A stretch of 64,000 bases of DNA from Chimonanthus salicifolius (lineage: Eukaryota; Streptophyta; Magnoliopsida; Laurales; Calycanthaceae): positions 32,706,991 through 32,770,990 of the forward strand of contig CM023535.1 in the NCBI GenBank assembly GCA_013350335.1, in the 5' to 3' direction. This document shows positions 47,638-58,870 of the stretch, piece after piece; within the stretch, counting starts at the first letter, position 1, and each line of letters begins with the position of its first letter. The notes under the pieces were generated by a model that saw only the letters and a program-made list of their open reading frames with translations, ran no database searches and was not told the origin of the DNA. Both the position numbers and the translations under genes were made by a program.

Positions 47638-48590
47638 GGAACGGAGCGGACGATGGACGCGAAAAGGGCCAAGCTTAAGAGCTTGGGCAGCTTATTGCTT
47701 ATTTTTAAGTTTTAGTCTTGGACGATAAATATGGAGTTAATTGCATTTTGGGATTGTAATGACTTAGGTATTATTCTTCTATGGTTTGACGTTACCCTCG
47801 GATATAAGTTCAGTTCAGTTTTGGGTGATTGACTTCCATGCTAAGTAAAGGCTATGGTCGGTTTATGTAATCGCATAATAATTCCACAATGGGTTTATTC
47901 CGCAAGTATAACTTTAATGCGTGTGAAACATTTTAGTGGACTCGGTCCACGCACACCTATGGTTGGCCAGTTAAGGGTCGGGCTTTGGAAGCTCGAACTT
48001 AGCTCGCATCGTGGCGTCTCGCTCTCTCTCAATCTTTATTTCAAAAAAATAAAAAATTTAGACTCTGATTTTTGGCGAGTGAAAAAGGGCAGGGCTCTCA
48101 CAGTTGGTATCATAGAGAAACCAGAAGTATAAATCTTTCAAAGTAAGATTAAGACAGTATCATGTCTCAATGACAAGATAAGAATCCCAACTGACAGACT
48201 CTTCGGAGTCTGCTGCACAGGGGCCGGATTAATTTACTTTGTTAAGAATTAGTCTGAAGCATTGAAACTGAGAACAATAACAGCAAGGGGAGGACAATCA
48301 CTATAAAGACGGATTTATCAAACATAGCAAAGTAGGACATATTTCCCCGAAACAAGAAACATCAAGATTTCCCCAAACAAGAGACATTATGCGATACATA
48401 GGAAAGTTCCCCAAACAAGAGACATTATGTGATACATAGGAAAGTTCCCCAAACAAGAGATATTAGGTGATACATAGGAAAACTTCCCAAAACAAGAAAT
48501 ACAAGATGATGATTAGGCAATTTCCCCAAGTATGTGAACATAGATTCTGATGAGAAACTAAGTCGATCAATGTGTCGATGACATAGAAAA

Positions 48591-49310
48591 ATGCCTCCGA
48601 AAAGAAGACATACACGAGAGAACCAACATCAGGAATAAGAACGTAACGGAGAGGGTCGAGGCAGTGCAAATATCCCTGAAGTACCCCCTGAACTACAGAA
48701 CCTAGTACAAGCAGTAGTCACTTCCGTTCTATAGCAACTCTTGAACGGAAATGGAGACACAACCTCCAATGAAACACAGGACCGAAGAGGTCAGGGTGGG
48801 GGAAATACTTTTTGCCCTCACAAGAGATTCAACCCAACTTTGGGAGACCTTTAGCCTCTACTGGTTCCACTGGAAGTTTTCGTTCCAATCATCCCTCCAC
48901 ATCAGGATCTGTCTCTCAGATTTCTTGAGTGAACACCTGTTTCCAGTGTGGTCAGCAGGGCCATTTCAAAAGAGAGTGTCCACAGAACGATAGATCTTCT
49001 CATTTCAGGGGTTCTTTCCGTCATCCAACTCGACCAACTCCGTCACAAGGATCTAGAGCACATGACCAGACAGGACGGGCACCTATTCCAACAGGATCTG
49101 GACGACTGAATACTTTGGCTTCTCCTCCAGATACAGTGGATCACTCTATGATTCAAGGTATGGCAGTAGTTTGTAGTTCATATGCTTATGCGTTATTTGA
49201 TTTGGGAGCATCCCACTCTTTTGTATCTACTGCCTTCACATCTGTTACTAGCACTTTAGTACAATAAATGTCCATTGCTCTTACTATAGTATCCCCTATT
49301 GGCAGACGAT
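48591..49310 (+). pseudogene. Gag and protease remnant (element D)
   Basis: ATG at 48591 (MPPKRRHTRENQ). The frame is readable throughout despite stops: N-terminal segment ending VPPELQNLVQAVVTSVL, a direct jump to NGNGDTTSNETQDRRGQG (capsid core missing), then CFQCGQQGHFKREC, an intact C-X2-C-X4-H-X4-C knuckle near 48940-48985. Protease starts YALFDLGASHSF, with D-L-G at 49199-49207 in place of the catalytic D-S-G, and a TAA at 49265-49267. It ends in SPIGRR at the repeat tract. Confidence 0.83.
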
Positions 49311-49610
49311 GACGAAAATTGGTGGATATATTGATCCCACGATAGATACAGTGGTCCCGTGGTAGATGTGACGGTTCTATGGATAGATATTATCTTCCCA
49401 TGGATGAGGGTTTTCATGGTAGTTTGGATTGATGCTGGATACTGGCATTATGGTAGACTTATTGGTAGTGTGAAGGACGTTTTGGTCCCATAGTTGACAT
49501 ATTGGTCTTATGGAGGACATCTTGATTCCATAATCGACGTATTGGTCGTATGTTAGACCTGTTAGTTCTGTAATAGACATATTGGTTCTACGAAGGTATT
49601 AGTTATGCCC
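49311..49610 (+). repeat. 20-bp-periodic tract replacing protease/RT (element D)
   Basis: Degenerate 20-base units such as ATATTGGTCTTATGGAGGAC and GTATTGGTCGTATGTTAGAC. It matches the minus-strand tract 2226-2540 of element A in sequence and in junctions. Confidence 0.85.
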
Positions 49611-49629
49611 ATGAATGAATTATACCCAT

Positions 49630-50510
49630 GGAGGGGTTATATTCATGGATCTGATGAACAAAATCTTTCGTCCTTATTTGGACGAGTTGGTAATCGTCTT
49701 CATTAACGATATCCTGATTTATTCCAACAATCGGGAGGAACATGCATAACATTTAAGGATAGTCTTGGACACCCTCAAGAAAAAAATCAATTATATGCTA
49801 AAGTAAGCAAGTGCGAATTCTAGCTATCTGAGGTTAACTTCTTAGGACATCTCATATCAGCAGAAGGTATAGCCGTGGACCAGGCTAAGGTGGCGGTGGT
49901 GAGAGAATGGAAAGCACCGAAAAATGTGATTGAGATCCGTAGCTTCCTGGGATTGGCTGGTTACTATAGGAAGTTTATCATGGACTTCTCCAAGATTGCA
50001 TCTCCACTTACTCGACTCACTCAGAAAGGAGTCAAACTTGAATGGTCTGCTGTATGCAACCGAAGATTCGAAGAACTGAAGGAGAGGCTTACGACTGTAC
50101 CTATCCTGATTTTGCCGGAAAGAGGCAAGGGCTATGAAGTATATTGTGATGCTTCAGGTGAAGGACTTGGGTGTTCTCTTACCCAAAGTCATCACATAGT
50201 GGCTTATGGTTCAAGGCAGTTGAAAATTCATGAACGCCATTATCTCACACATGATCTAGAATTAGCTGCAGTGGTCTTCGCTCTCAAAAGCTGGAGACAC
50301 TATCTTTATGGCGAGAAGTTTGAGGAATTTCAGATCATAAAAGTTTTAAATATCTGTTTGATCAGAAGGAACTTAATATGAGGCAGTGCAGATGAATGGA
50401 ATATCTGCAAGACTATGAGTTTATGCTTTGATATCATCCTGGCAAGGCAAACAAAGTGGCGGATGCCCTCAGTCGCATGTCACATGCAACAGTGGCCAGT
50501 TTGATCATGA
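49630..50510 (+). pseudogene. C-terminal RT and RNase H remnant (element D)
   Basis: Begins in frame at [15 protein letters not shown]. The active-site motif is FINDI (AAC at 49705-49707), as in element A. After small deletions near 49750-49800 the frame is open from 49875: [12 protein letters not shown], then RNase H with [11 protein letters not shown] (first catalytic D) and [20 protein letters not shown] (catalytic E). A one-base loss near 50330 breaks the SDHKSL block. The end shows [15 protein letters not shown]. Confidence 0.85.
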
Positions 50511-50521
50511 AGGAATGAGAA

Positions 50522-51310
50522 ATGTTGAATACCATTCGAGAGCTCAATTTGTACATCAAGAATCATGGGAGTATGTATAATCTGATCTTACGATCCAACA
50601 TGGTTTCCAAGATTGAACAGGAACAACAGACAGATCCGGAAGTAGAAGAGATATGGGCTAAAATGTCCACTGGTGAGGTTGTACCGGAATGGGAATTACG
50701 ACCGGGACAAGGTCTTTTACTCCGAGGCATGACATATGTGCCTCAGAGCTGCAGAAGAGAGTTATTGATCGAGGCACACCAAACCGAACTCTTTATTCAT
50801 CCGGGTAGCACCAAGATGTATCATGATCTGAAGAGGCATTATTAGTGGCATGGACTTAAAAGAGATGTGGCAGAGTTTGTTGCTCACTCCTTGACTTGTC
50901 AGCAGGTCAAGACTGAACATCAGAAACTGCCAGGACTACTCAAACCCTTACTAGTGCCAGAGTGGAAATGGGAACATATTTCCAAGGATTTTGTGACTGG
51001 GTTTCCAAGGTCATCAAAGGGCAATGATGCAATATGGGTCTTGGTAGATCGATTGACCAAGTCTGCACACTTTCTTCCCATCAAGATGACAAATTCGTCT
51101 GAGATTTTGGGACGACGATACATCAAGGATATCATCAGACTACATGGTATCCCCAGGACTATTGTGTCTGACAGAGATGGCCGATTCAATGGCAGCGTGT
51201 GGCAGAGTATGCAGACGGCTATGGGGACAATATTATTGATTAGGGCAGCGTTCCATCCACAGACTGATGGACAGTCAGAGAGGACAATACAGACATTGGA
51301 GGGTATGCTG
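50522..51310 (+). pseudogene. Integrase, truncated by LTR insertion (element D)
   Basis: Zinc-binding region: EAHQTELFIHPGSTKMYHD keeps both histidines, but the first cysteine of the C-X2-C pair is serine (HSLTCQQ). A TAG (50842-50844 region) replaces a tryptophan codon in HYWW. The catalytic core keeps all three acidic residues: D in SKDFVTGF, D in VSDRDGRF and E in GQSERTIQ. The frame stops making sense at 51311, where another LTR inserted (bases TGCTG before it). The core would join element DNA to the chromosome in a working copy. Confidence 0.87.
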
Positions 51311-51720
51311 TGCAACACCCCAGACTTTCAATTTATGAATATATATGGAAATTATCCATTTAATTTGTGAATTAATGGAGATAGACCTTAGATGGGAAGG
51401 AGTTGGGTCAAATGGCCCAATTAAGACCCAACGGATATTGGATAAGGTTCAATTGAAATACTTGGGTAAGATTTATTCAGTTGGGTCAAAGTTGTCAATT
51501 GGGTCAAATGCCAATTGGGACCCAATGGGTCATGGTTGACTTGGCGGACCACCATATGAATTCAAATGTGATTAAGGTGTGGCTGAATTAAAGTGGATTA
51601 AGCTCAATTGAGTTAATGAATGAGTACAAGTTTTGAATTTAAAAGAATTAAAAATAATTGAGTTATGGAGAGTTGGATGGGAAGTATTGGGACTTTCATC
51701 TTAAGTGAGTGGGGTGGGAA

Positions 51721-52000
51721 GATGAAGAGTTTTGTTGTTTCAAAAGACACCTTCAAGGGTTACACGTTGGAATGGTGGGAGTTTCATCTCATGGGATGAA
51801 ACTCCAAATGAATCATTAATGAGGGAGGTGAATGGTTTTGGTGGTTACACAAGGCATACCCATAGCACACGTTGGGAAGATGAAGAGTTTTGTTGTTTCA
51901 AAAGACACCTTCAAGGGTTACACGTTGGAATGGTGGGAGTTTCATCTCATGGGATGAAACTCCAAATGAATCATTAATAAGGGAGGTGAATGGTCATGGG
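51721..52000 (+). repeat. 158-base tandem duplication
   Basis: Two copies starting GATGAAGAGTTTTGTTG at 51721 and 51879, both with GGGATGAAACTCCAAATG. They are nearly identical, so the duplication is recent relative to the LTR. Confidence 0.85.
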
Positions 52001-52419
52001 AGTTACAAAAGGGCATCACCAAAGGACACCATCCTTGGCCAACCCTCATTGATCAAAAAAGGACTTGGATTTTTATTTCAGTCTCTCCCTCTCACTTGGC
52101 CGATCCTCCTCTCAAGGCAAGAAACACATAGAATAATTTCTATCTCCTCTCCCTCTCACTCAAGGCCGACCACTCTCATTGACAAAGGGAGAACACTTAG
52201 AGTTTTTATCTCAAATCTTCTCTTTTTCTCTCTCTCTCAAACCTACACCTCTTGGCCGAACCACTCCTAGAGATTTTACCAAGATTAATCTCGGCCAAGG
52301 ATCAAGCAGGAAGGAAGAAGATCGGAGGAACAAGAAGGAGTGAAAGAAACCGGAGGAGTCGCGGAATCAGTAAGTACTTGATAAGATGTTATTAAGTAAG
52401 AAAAGATGGTCAAGGAACA

Positions 52420-53650
52420 TGGTTTGGCCATTGCATGGCCAAACCCTAAATTGTAGGTACAAAACCACCAAGGACCAAAAAGGGGTTGGATGAGATTCGT
52501 CCATGTGTATCGCCGAACCCCATCAAAGGATCAAGCATGGATGAATGATATATTTTAAGGAAAATAATGAGCCATAGGGTTCAGCCATGTTGTATGGCCG
52601 AACCCCATGGAAAGGTATTAAGGATTTTTAAATGGTTTAAATGAGGGAAATAGTGGAGGAATGTTAATGGTGGTAAATGGGTCTAAATGATGCAAAGGGT
52701 GGAGAACCATGGACCATGGGTTCGGCCATGGTGTATGGCCGAACCCCATATAGAAATATTGAATTATTTACATGTATTTAGATCATGGAAATAAGGAGGA
52801 AGGTATTGATTTTTAAATGGTCTAAGATGTTATAATGGTGAAGAACCTTGGACCATGGGTTCGGCCATACACCATGGCCGAACCCCATGGAGGTATATTA
52901 TTGATGTTTAAAAGGTTTTAAGGATAAGAATGATGGATGGATATTGGTAAATGTTAATGAGTGGTAGAGGATGAAAATCATGCAAATTGATTAGTGATCT
53001 TAAATAAGGTTTACATGTTGTAAAATGATAACCTAAGTGTATGATTAAACCCCCCATGGAGGGACTTGACTTATGGACTCAAGATAGTAAATGATTTAAA
53101 AAGAGGATTGAAATGGGACACCATGGGTTCGGTCATGCTGTATGGGCGAACCCCATGAATCATGTTAATGGGTTATTTCTGAATCTAGGCATGTTTGAAT
53201 GAATGAAATGTTTAGTCATGGATCTATGTTATGGACTTAAGTATGGGTAAGTAAAGTGATTACCTAAGGAAGGAAATGATGGCCAAATGGGTTAAATTAA
53301 AGGACCATGGGTTCGGCCATGGTGTATTGCCGAACCCCATTGATTATGTTTTTGGATCTAGGTCTGTATAAGAGACCTAAGTGTATTATTGGACCATGGA
53401 AAATGGTTAGTCGTGGATATATGTTTCGGACCTAAGCATGAGGTGATGGAAATAATGGCTAAGATATAAATGGGGTGAAAATAATGGACCATGGGTTCGG
53501 CCATGGTGTATGGCTGAACCCCATGGGGAATATTTTGTGACTTAGGGTTTCTTAAATTGTTAAACTTATGTGAGATTGGTTAATATATAAAAGAGGGACC
53601 CAAATTCAAGTGAGTGAGGTTCGGCCCTGTTGCATGGCCGAACCCTACTA
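52420..53650. repeat. Palindrome array, nine copies
   Basis: GGTTCGGCC palindromes near 52420, 52490, 52575, 52715, 52855, 53120, 53310, 53490 and 53620. The copy at 52420 reads GGTTTGGCC...GGCCAAACC, changed in both arms yet still paired. The one at 52855 has the loop ACACC, opposite to its neighbours. Confidence 0.87.
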
Positions 53651-54661
53651 AGGTGTGTTTTTGGACTTAGACATAATGGGAAATCAAATGGAACATGGGT
53701 TTTGATTTATTGATATGTTATAAGGTAACTGGACCTCACAAGCGGTGTACGATCGTGAGCGGTTTCCAGACGAAAACGGAAGGACATATTTGTTAATCAT
53801 TGGTAGGATTCCTACCTCATTGAAACCATGGGATATGTATGATGATTTTGATTCATATTTTGACGAGTAATTTTGTATAAATGATATGTTTCAAATATGA
53901 GATTTTAATGCTATGATTGTAATATTATATAACATGTGTTCATTTGCATCTCTTGCATGGCATGGGAGGGATGATATGTAACCGGAGACAACACTCCGTT
54001 AGGGCGTCCGTAAGGCATCTGTGGGGGTACCTTGATGTGCATTATCCATCAAGAGGTAACCGGAGACCACACTTCGTCGGGGCGTCCGTAAGGCAATTGT
54101 GGGGATACCTTCATGAGGAGATTCTGTAACGCCCCGCCCTCTCCGAGAAATCAGAGTCTAATTTTTTTTTATAATAATAATAAAACATCGAAAGAGAGCG
54201 GGCGGCGTCACAACGCGAGTTAAGTTCAGACTACTCAAGTCTGAACCTTCACTGGCCACCCATGTGTACATGGACTAGACCATGATAATAAATCACACAT
54301 GGAACTAACAACAACTTGCGGAATAAACTAGACTATTTGCCGAATAGAATGACTAGATAGCAAGTAACAGTCTCAAATATTAATTAACATAAATAACCAT
54401 CCATAGTTAGTAACCTAATCAAACCATAGCAAATTAATAACTTATTACATGTCCTCAAATTATAAATTCAAATGTCAGTAATAAAGAAGTCTAGTACAAC
54501 ATTCAAGCGCTTAGGCTTGGCTCCCCTCCCGGTCATCGACCTTCTCTTTCCCTTTCCTTGTACATTCATTCTCCTCTGAGGATAGAATTAGGGCGTTAGA
54601 TCAACGCGCCCAGTAGGTTCCCGAATCAGGGCTACCACATGGTTAGCATATAAAAACATGA

Positions 54662-54666
54662 ATATA

Positions 54667-54722
<56 letters not shown>
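54662..54722. repeat. (AT)n microsatellite
   Basis: About 30 AT units, one GT interruption near 54672. Other B-type LTRs have a short ATATAT at the same place, so this is a local expansion. Confidence 0.95.
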
Positions 54723-54725
<3 letters not shown>

Positions 54726-55379
54726 TAGTACATGATTATCAAAAACATATAAAACCATGCTATGTATGTATGCAAATGTAATGAGCCCCACCCCATCACA
54801 CATACATAGCCATCACTTGACGGGACTCTCACCGTCAAGGTAAATCATAGTACACTTTCATCTGGGTCTCACATGATAAGTTAATCCACAGTAATCATCG
54901 TTACCTGTGGAAAGACACTTCATCACTGAGTTGTTTCATTTCACATATTAGTCCTCCTGGCGGGACTCTCATCGCCTAAGGAGACCAATTGTGACTCTTC
55001 TTATCATGTTACTCCTCCTGGTGGGACTCTCATCACCTAAGGCGGACGGTAACTCAAAATTGCAACACTGTATAACCTCAGTCAACATCCCATGTCCATG
55101 CATGAGATGCCAATGCTTTGTATGCCATTTGTAAATGCATAACATATCATTCGAAACCACATAAAAATAAACAAGAGTCTCATAAAGAAAACTAGGGTAA
55201 AACTGTGGTTACAAGTAGGTAGGAAACCTACTGAAGATTCCCTTAAGTAATTGATCTTTCTTTAGCGTCACCCAGTCACGACTCGCACGTCGTCAACTTC
55301 CGGTACCTTGTCCATACAATAATCAGTAAATCATATTATCACTTACTTGTTCATTCATATCTAAGACCCAACCACATCA

Positions 55380-56420
55380 TGTGGGGTTCGGCCATGCCCA
55401 TAGCCGAACATCATCAACTTAGAATTTGTCATTTTATGGGGTTCGGCCCTATACTTGGCCGAACCTTGTATTCCCACTCTTCCATCATCAAATGGTTCTC
55501 CATTACAATACTTTAAACCTTTTATAAAATCATGGGAATAATATCAAACACAACCCATGAACTTAATCCATTTATTTAAAAACAGCCCATGGGGTTCGGC
55601 CATGCACATGGCCGAACCTAATGGTTCTCTTGATTTATTTTGTCCATCATCTACCCATGATTTGAATCAATAACTTAACTCTAACATTGACATGGTTCAG
55701 CCCTATACCAGCCAGCCAAAAACAGTAACCAAATCCTCATTTAATTCCCATAAAACATCATACTCTTACACACAAAATCATTTAATATTTTCATGTGGTT
55801 CGGCCATCCAAAGTGGCCGAACCCTATGTCCATGTTTTGGTCCTCTTAAATATGTTTTAGATCTCTTTTAGACAAGTAATAAACAGCATCACATTACTGT
55901 ATTTTTTTACCTCTTAAAACATCCAAATAAATTCATCAACTTGTCCAAATGACCATATTACTTCATGGGATTCGGCCATCAAAGATGGCCGATCCCCATG
56001 GTCCATTTCATCAATTTTAATCCACTGTTTTAGACCCATGCTAACTTCAGTCCTTATGTCATTCAAATCCATGTTTTTAACCCTCTTTAAACATGCATTT
56101 GAATCACAAAGAAACCTCAAAAACAGTCCACAAAAACTCCATGGTTTCTATGTTTCAAAACATCAAAACCAACCTATCTTTTACATGGGGTTCGGCCCTC
56201 CATGGTGGCCGAACCCATGATCATTTTTACCCTTTTAAAAACCTCTATTACTCAAGGTTAAAACCTTGGTGCATTCGGCGATAACCATGGCCCAATACAT
56301 ATGTTCATAACACACCATGGTTTGACATGGTTTTTGACCTTTAAGATCATCAAATCAAATCCACATTTTTCATGGGGTTAGGCCAACCAAGATGACCGAA
56401 CCCAATGGCATATTTTCTTA
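55380..56420. repeat. Palindrome array (B-type LTR)
   Basis: GGTTCGGCC palindromes near 55383, 55440, 55590, 55797, 55965, 56187 and 56375. The copy at 55965 shows GGGATTCGG against CCGATCCC, a change on both arms. Confidence 0.82.
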
Positions 56421-56648
56421 TCCTTTTAAGCCATTTAATCCAAGGTTTAGACCTATGACAAATTCGGCCATACATGACCAAATTATGTCATCCAAATTTA
56501 TAATTTCAAGCTCTTTAATAAACCAAGCACTCATGTAAAAACTTACCAAAGTTCCTTGTTTTTAATCTTTACTTCCAATCCTTCTTAGCCTTATTTCCTT
56601 TGCTGTTTTATGCTTGATCTACTGGTGCAAACACCTCTGCTGTTCCAT

Positions 56649-57022
56649 GGATATGGTGAGGCAAGGACTAATTGTCCATATATCGGAGGACCTGGATTAA
56701 TACCCTGCATGACTTGTGAGGTGTTGGGGCACACGGCGATGACGTGTCCTGATAACCGTTTCAAGTTCGCTGATGATGTGAAATCTTCTACGGAAGACTA
56801 GTCTAGGAAGTAATATGGAAGGGTATTAAAAAGAGGTTTATTTTGTAAGGGTGCATATTTTGTTATACATAGGGTTTTGTTTCACCCTACCCACCTTTGT
56901 ACAAAGATGAAGTTTGAATTTATATAAAATATGTGATTTTATGATTTTATGAGGATTTATGGCATTTGATGCATATTGTTAATGGAAACTAAGTCTATGA
57001 TGTTTCCATGAATTAGGAGTAA
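56649..57022 (+). pseudogene. Element E leader with a zinc-knuckle gene scrap
   Basis: Directly after the LTR break one frame (open from 56610 to 56801) encodes CMTCEVLGHTAMTC, a perfect C-X2-C-X4-H-X4-C spacing, followed by a stop. After it come about 200 AT-rich bases like a 3' UTR or intron and CATGAATTAG just before the gag start, which could be a splice acceptor. The knuckle differs from the gag knuckle of E (CFHCDQPGHYKKDC). It could be an upstream exon of an unusual gag, a captured host fragment or a second gag remnant. I cannot decide between these. No primer site or 5' LTR is found. Confidence 0.45.
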
Positions 57023-58420
57023 ATGGCGCCACAGAAAAAGGTGGTAAAAGATCCGAAGGGTAAAGAAAAAGTGTTACAAATCGGATTAGGTGAGGGGGCA
57101 TCAAAGAGAAGGACCCGTCAGGACAGTAAAAAGAAAGATGAGGTGTTAATAGTCACACCCCAAGGGAAAGTAGTACCTCAATACAAGAAGGTCGTACATG
57201 AGAAGGAGCCATCGATACATGACGAAGAGCGGTCAATTCATGACGAGGACAGGTCAGATCATGAACGATCACGCGATAAAGAAGAATCTCAACATTCTCG
57301 GTATGAAGAGGAAGGTAATGACTCTTCATATCGATCGGACGACGAGGAGGAATATGACTCATCATATCGACAAGAGGAGGAAGAGAACAGCAATGTAACA
57401 GTACCCTATGTACCACCTGAACTACAGAGCTTAGTACAGGCTGTAGTTACCTCTGTCCTCCAGCAACGTTTGAACGGAGGGGGAAGCACGAGTGAAAATA
57501 ATGACCGTAATATGGTCAGAGATTTTCAACAACAGCGCCCACCTTACTTCAAGGGCAGAGAAGGGCCAGTCGGAGCCGAAAACTGGTTGGAAAAGATCTC
57601 CCACATACTGACTCTTTTGAATATCAAGAGTCATGCACACAAAATCCTATTGGCCACATCACAGCTGGTAGATGACGCTGCCAAATGGTGGAAAGTAGTG
57701 GAGAAACAGCAGGCACTTGTGCCAAGAAGAGAAAGAATTGCTATGACCTGGGAGCAATTCTCAGCGACATTTTTAGAGCGCTACTTTCCAGAGGAAGAGA
57801 GAGAACGTCAAATACAGGCCTTTATGACACTAGTGCAAGGCTCAATGACGGTGGCTGAGTATCACCAAGAGTTTCTCAGCCTGTCAATCTATGCATTTTA
57901 TGTGATGGATACGGAATATCGGAGGGCTCGCAAGTTCGAGCGTGGGTTACGACCAAACATAAGGGCCAGGGTAACCGTGTTCAAAGCAGCCACGCTGGCG
58001 GAGGTGGTCAGCAGGGCAACCATTGTGGAACAGGAAATGGCGGAGTTCGCGAAAGTGGACAACCGCTGAGCTCCGAGTGGGAGGGGTGCGTACCAACCCA
58101 ACAAGAGGTTCAGATCGAACTTTAGCAGACCCTTGCCGTCTGTTGGATCTAGTGGGGGCTTTCGCCCCAACCAACTCACTCAATCTGTGGCAGTCACTCA
58201 AGCACCTAGAGGAGTGAACACCTGCTTTCACTGTGATCAACCAGGTCACTACAAAAAGGACTGCCCAAAGCTCAGCAGGCTGTCACACTCCAGAGGATCA
58301 TTTCGTCCGCCAGCTAGACCGAGAAACTCCAGAGGAGGCAGAATGCAAGGTCGGGGTGGTCGAAGGTCTGACCCTGCTGGTTCAGGACGATTATTTACCT
58401 TAACTTCTCAAGAAGAATAA
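57023..58420 (+). pseudogene. Gag polyprotein region (element E), near intact
   Basis: ATG at 57023 (MAPQKKVVKDPKGKEK). Residues 1-60 are basic; about 60-120 are very acidic and rich in D, E, S and H; then VPYVPPELQSLVQAVVTS, and the capsid core from MVRDFQQQRPPYFKG (about residue 165) to VEQEMAEFAKVDNR (348), with WWKVVEKQQ and FLERYFPEEERERQ. In-frame stops are TGA 58067-58069 and TAA 58418-58420. Between them the same frame carries CFHCDQPGHYKKDC, an intact knuckle, and an RG-rich tail. Gag forms the virus-like particle and binds the RNA. The long acidic N-terminus is absent from gags A, C and D. The single frame continues into pol. Confidence 0.87.
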
Positions 58421-58870
58421 AAGCATGCGGTGATACAAGGTATGGCGGTAGTAAATAGTTCTTATGCATATGCACTATTTGATTCTGGAGCATCACACTC
58501 CTTCATAGATGCATCATTTATTACTGCTACCGGTACATTAGTTCAAAGATTAGCCACAACACTTACTATTGTATCCCCTGTCGGAGATTCGGCATTGGGA
58601 CTTATATGTACGGCGATTAACACTGAGTTAGCTGGACTCAGATTTGAGTTCAACTACCTAGTGCTGGACATGTCTGAATATGATATTATATTCGGTATGG
58701 ATTGGTTGGCTAAGTTTCATGCCAGCATCGACTGTTACCGTCGAAGAGTGACATTTAAGTCACCCGAGGGAAAGCAATATGTAGTCCGTGCAGATAAACA
58801 AAGTGGATTGCAGGAAGGGTTAAACCACGTGGTATTGAATAATATCACCATAAATAAAGCTCCAGTTACT
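58421..58870 (+). pseudogene. Protease (element E)
   Basis: Continuous with gag in the same frame. Shows [13 protein letters not shown] near 58465-58505 with the catalytic D-S-G intact, and [11 protein letters not shown] near 58675, the hydrophobic block before the second half of the protease. Would cut the Gag-Pol polyprotein. No stop inside this part; it is inactive only through the flanking stops. Confidence 0.83.

Larger units (their letters stand above)
44213..48102 (+). mobile_element. 5' LTR of element D, Tekay A-type
   Basis: Complete 3,890-base LTR from TGTAACATCCCGGGTTTTC to GGGCTCTCACA, followed by the primer site. In order: U3, minisatellite 44850-45420, CT-rich leader with a (TC)n tract (45836-45892), donor 46001, decayed palindromes (46052, 46755), CGGGGTTTCCG/ATTCGG repeats (46970-47290), a 23-base G run (47357-47379), branch motif 47603-47607 and acceptor 47625/47637. 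Same family as the LTRs of element A. Confidence 0.9.
48103..51310 (+). mobile_element. Element D internal region, deleted Tekay chromovirus
   Basis: Plus-strand body: primer site (48103-48117, GTTGGTATCATAGAG), gag remnant, knuckle, protease start, 20-bp-periodic tract, RT end, RNase H and integrase. It is cut in the integrase by the LTR at 51311. It has the same capsid deletion and the same RT replacement as element A. The integrase C-terminus and 3' LTR should lie far to the right. Confidence 0.87.
51311..54124 (+). mobile_element. LTR fragment, first 2.8 kb of a Tekay LTR
   Basis: Starts TGCAACACCCCAGACTTTC, similar to 43832. Contains a 158-base tandem duplication (51721-52000), CT-rich then purine-rich leader (52080-52369), donor GTAAGTACTTG at 52370, nine palindromes (52420-53650), the AACGGAAGGAC / GGTAGGATTCCTACC block (53770-53815) and CCGGAGACNACACT repeats (53982-54110). 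It is cut at 54125 by a minus LTR before its acceptor; the rest is outside the window. Confidence 0.85.
54576..56546 (-). other. Candidate LTR leader intron (B-type LTR 54125-56648)
   Basis: Minus strand donor CTTTG|GTAAGTTTTT at 56546, branch motif CTAAC at 54595-54599, acceptor ATCCTCAG at 54576. About 2.0 kb. Confidence 0.5.
54125..56648 (-). mobile_element. LTR fragment, Tekay B-type, joined to element E
   Basis: Minus-strand LTR end at 54125 (GGGGCGTTACA reversed; GATTC precedes it). It contains CTCCTGGCGGGACTC repeats (54955-55045), palindromes 55380-56420 and candidate intron 54576-56546. At 56648, inside the leader (TCTGCTGTTCCA), it stops matching other B-type LTRs (compare 29680-29700 and 20880-20930) and gives way to element E leader sequence. 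Its own LTR start is missing. Confidence 0.85.

Noticed and set aside
54632..54838. Minus frame with a YI-rich stretch
   Set aside because: Translation of the (AT)n microsatellite.
58418..58420. TAA between knuckle and protease as a programmed gag-pol stop
   Set aside because: Other Tekay copies here (A, D) read through this point in one frame, and E has three further unrelated stops, so decay is simpler.
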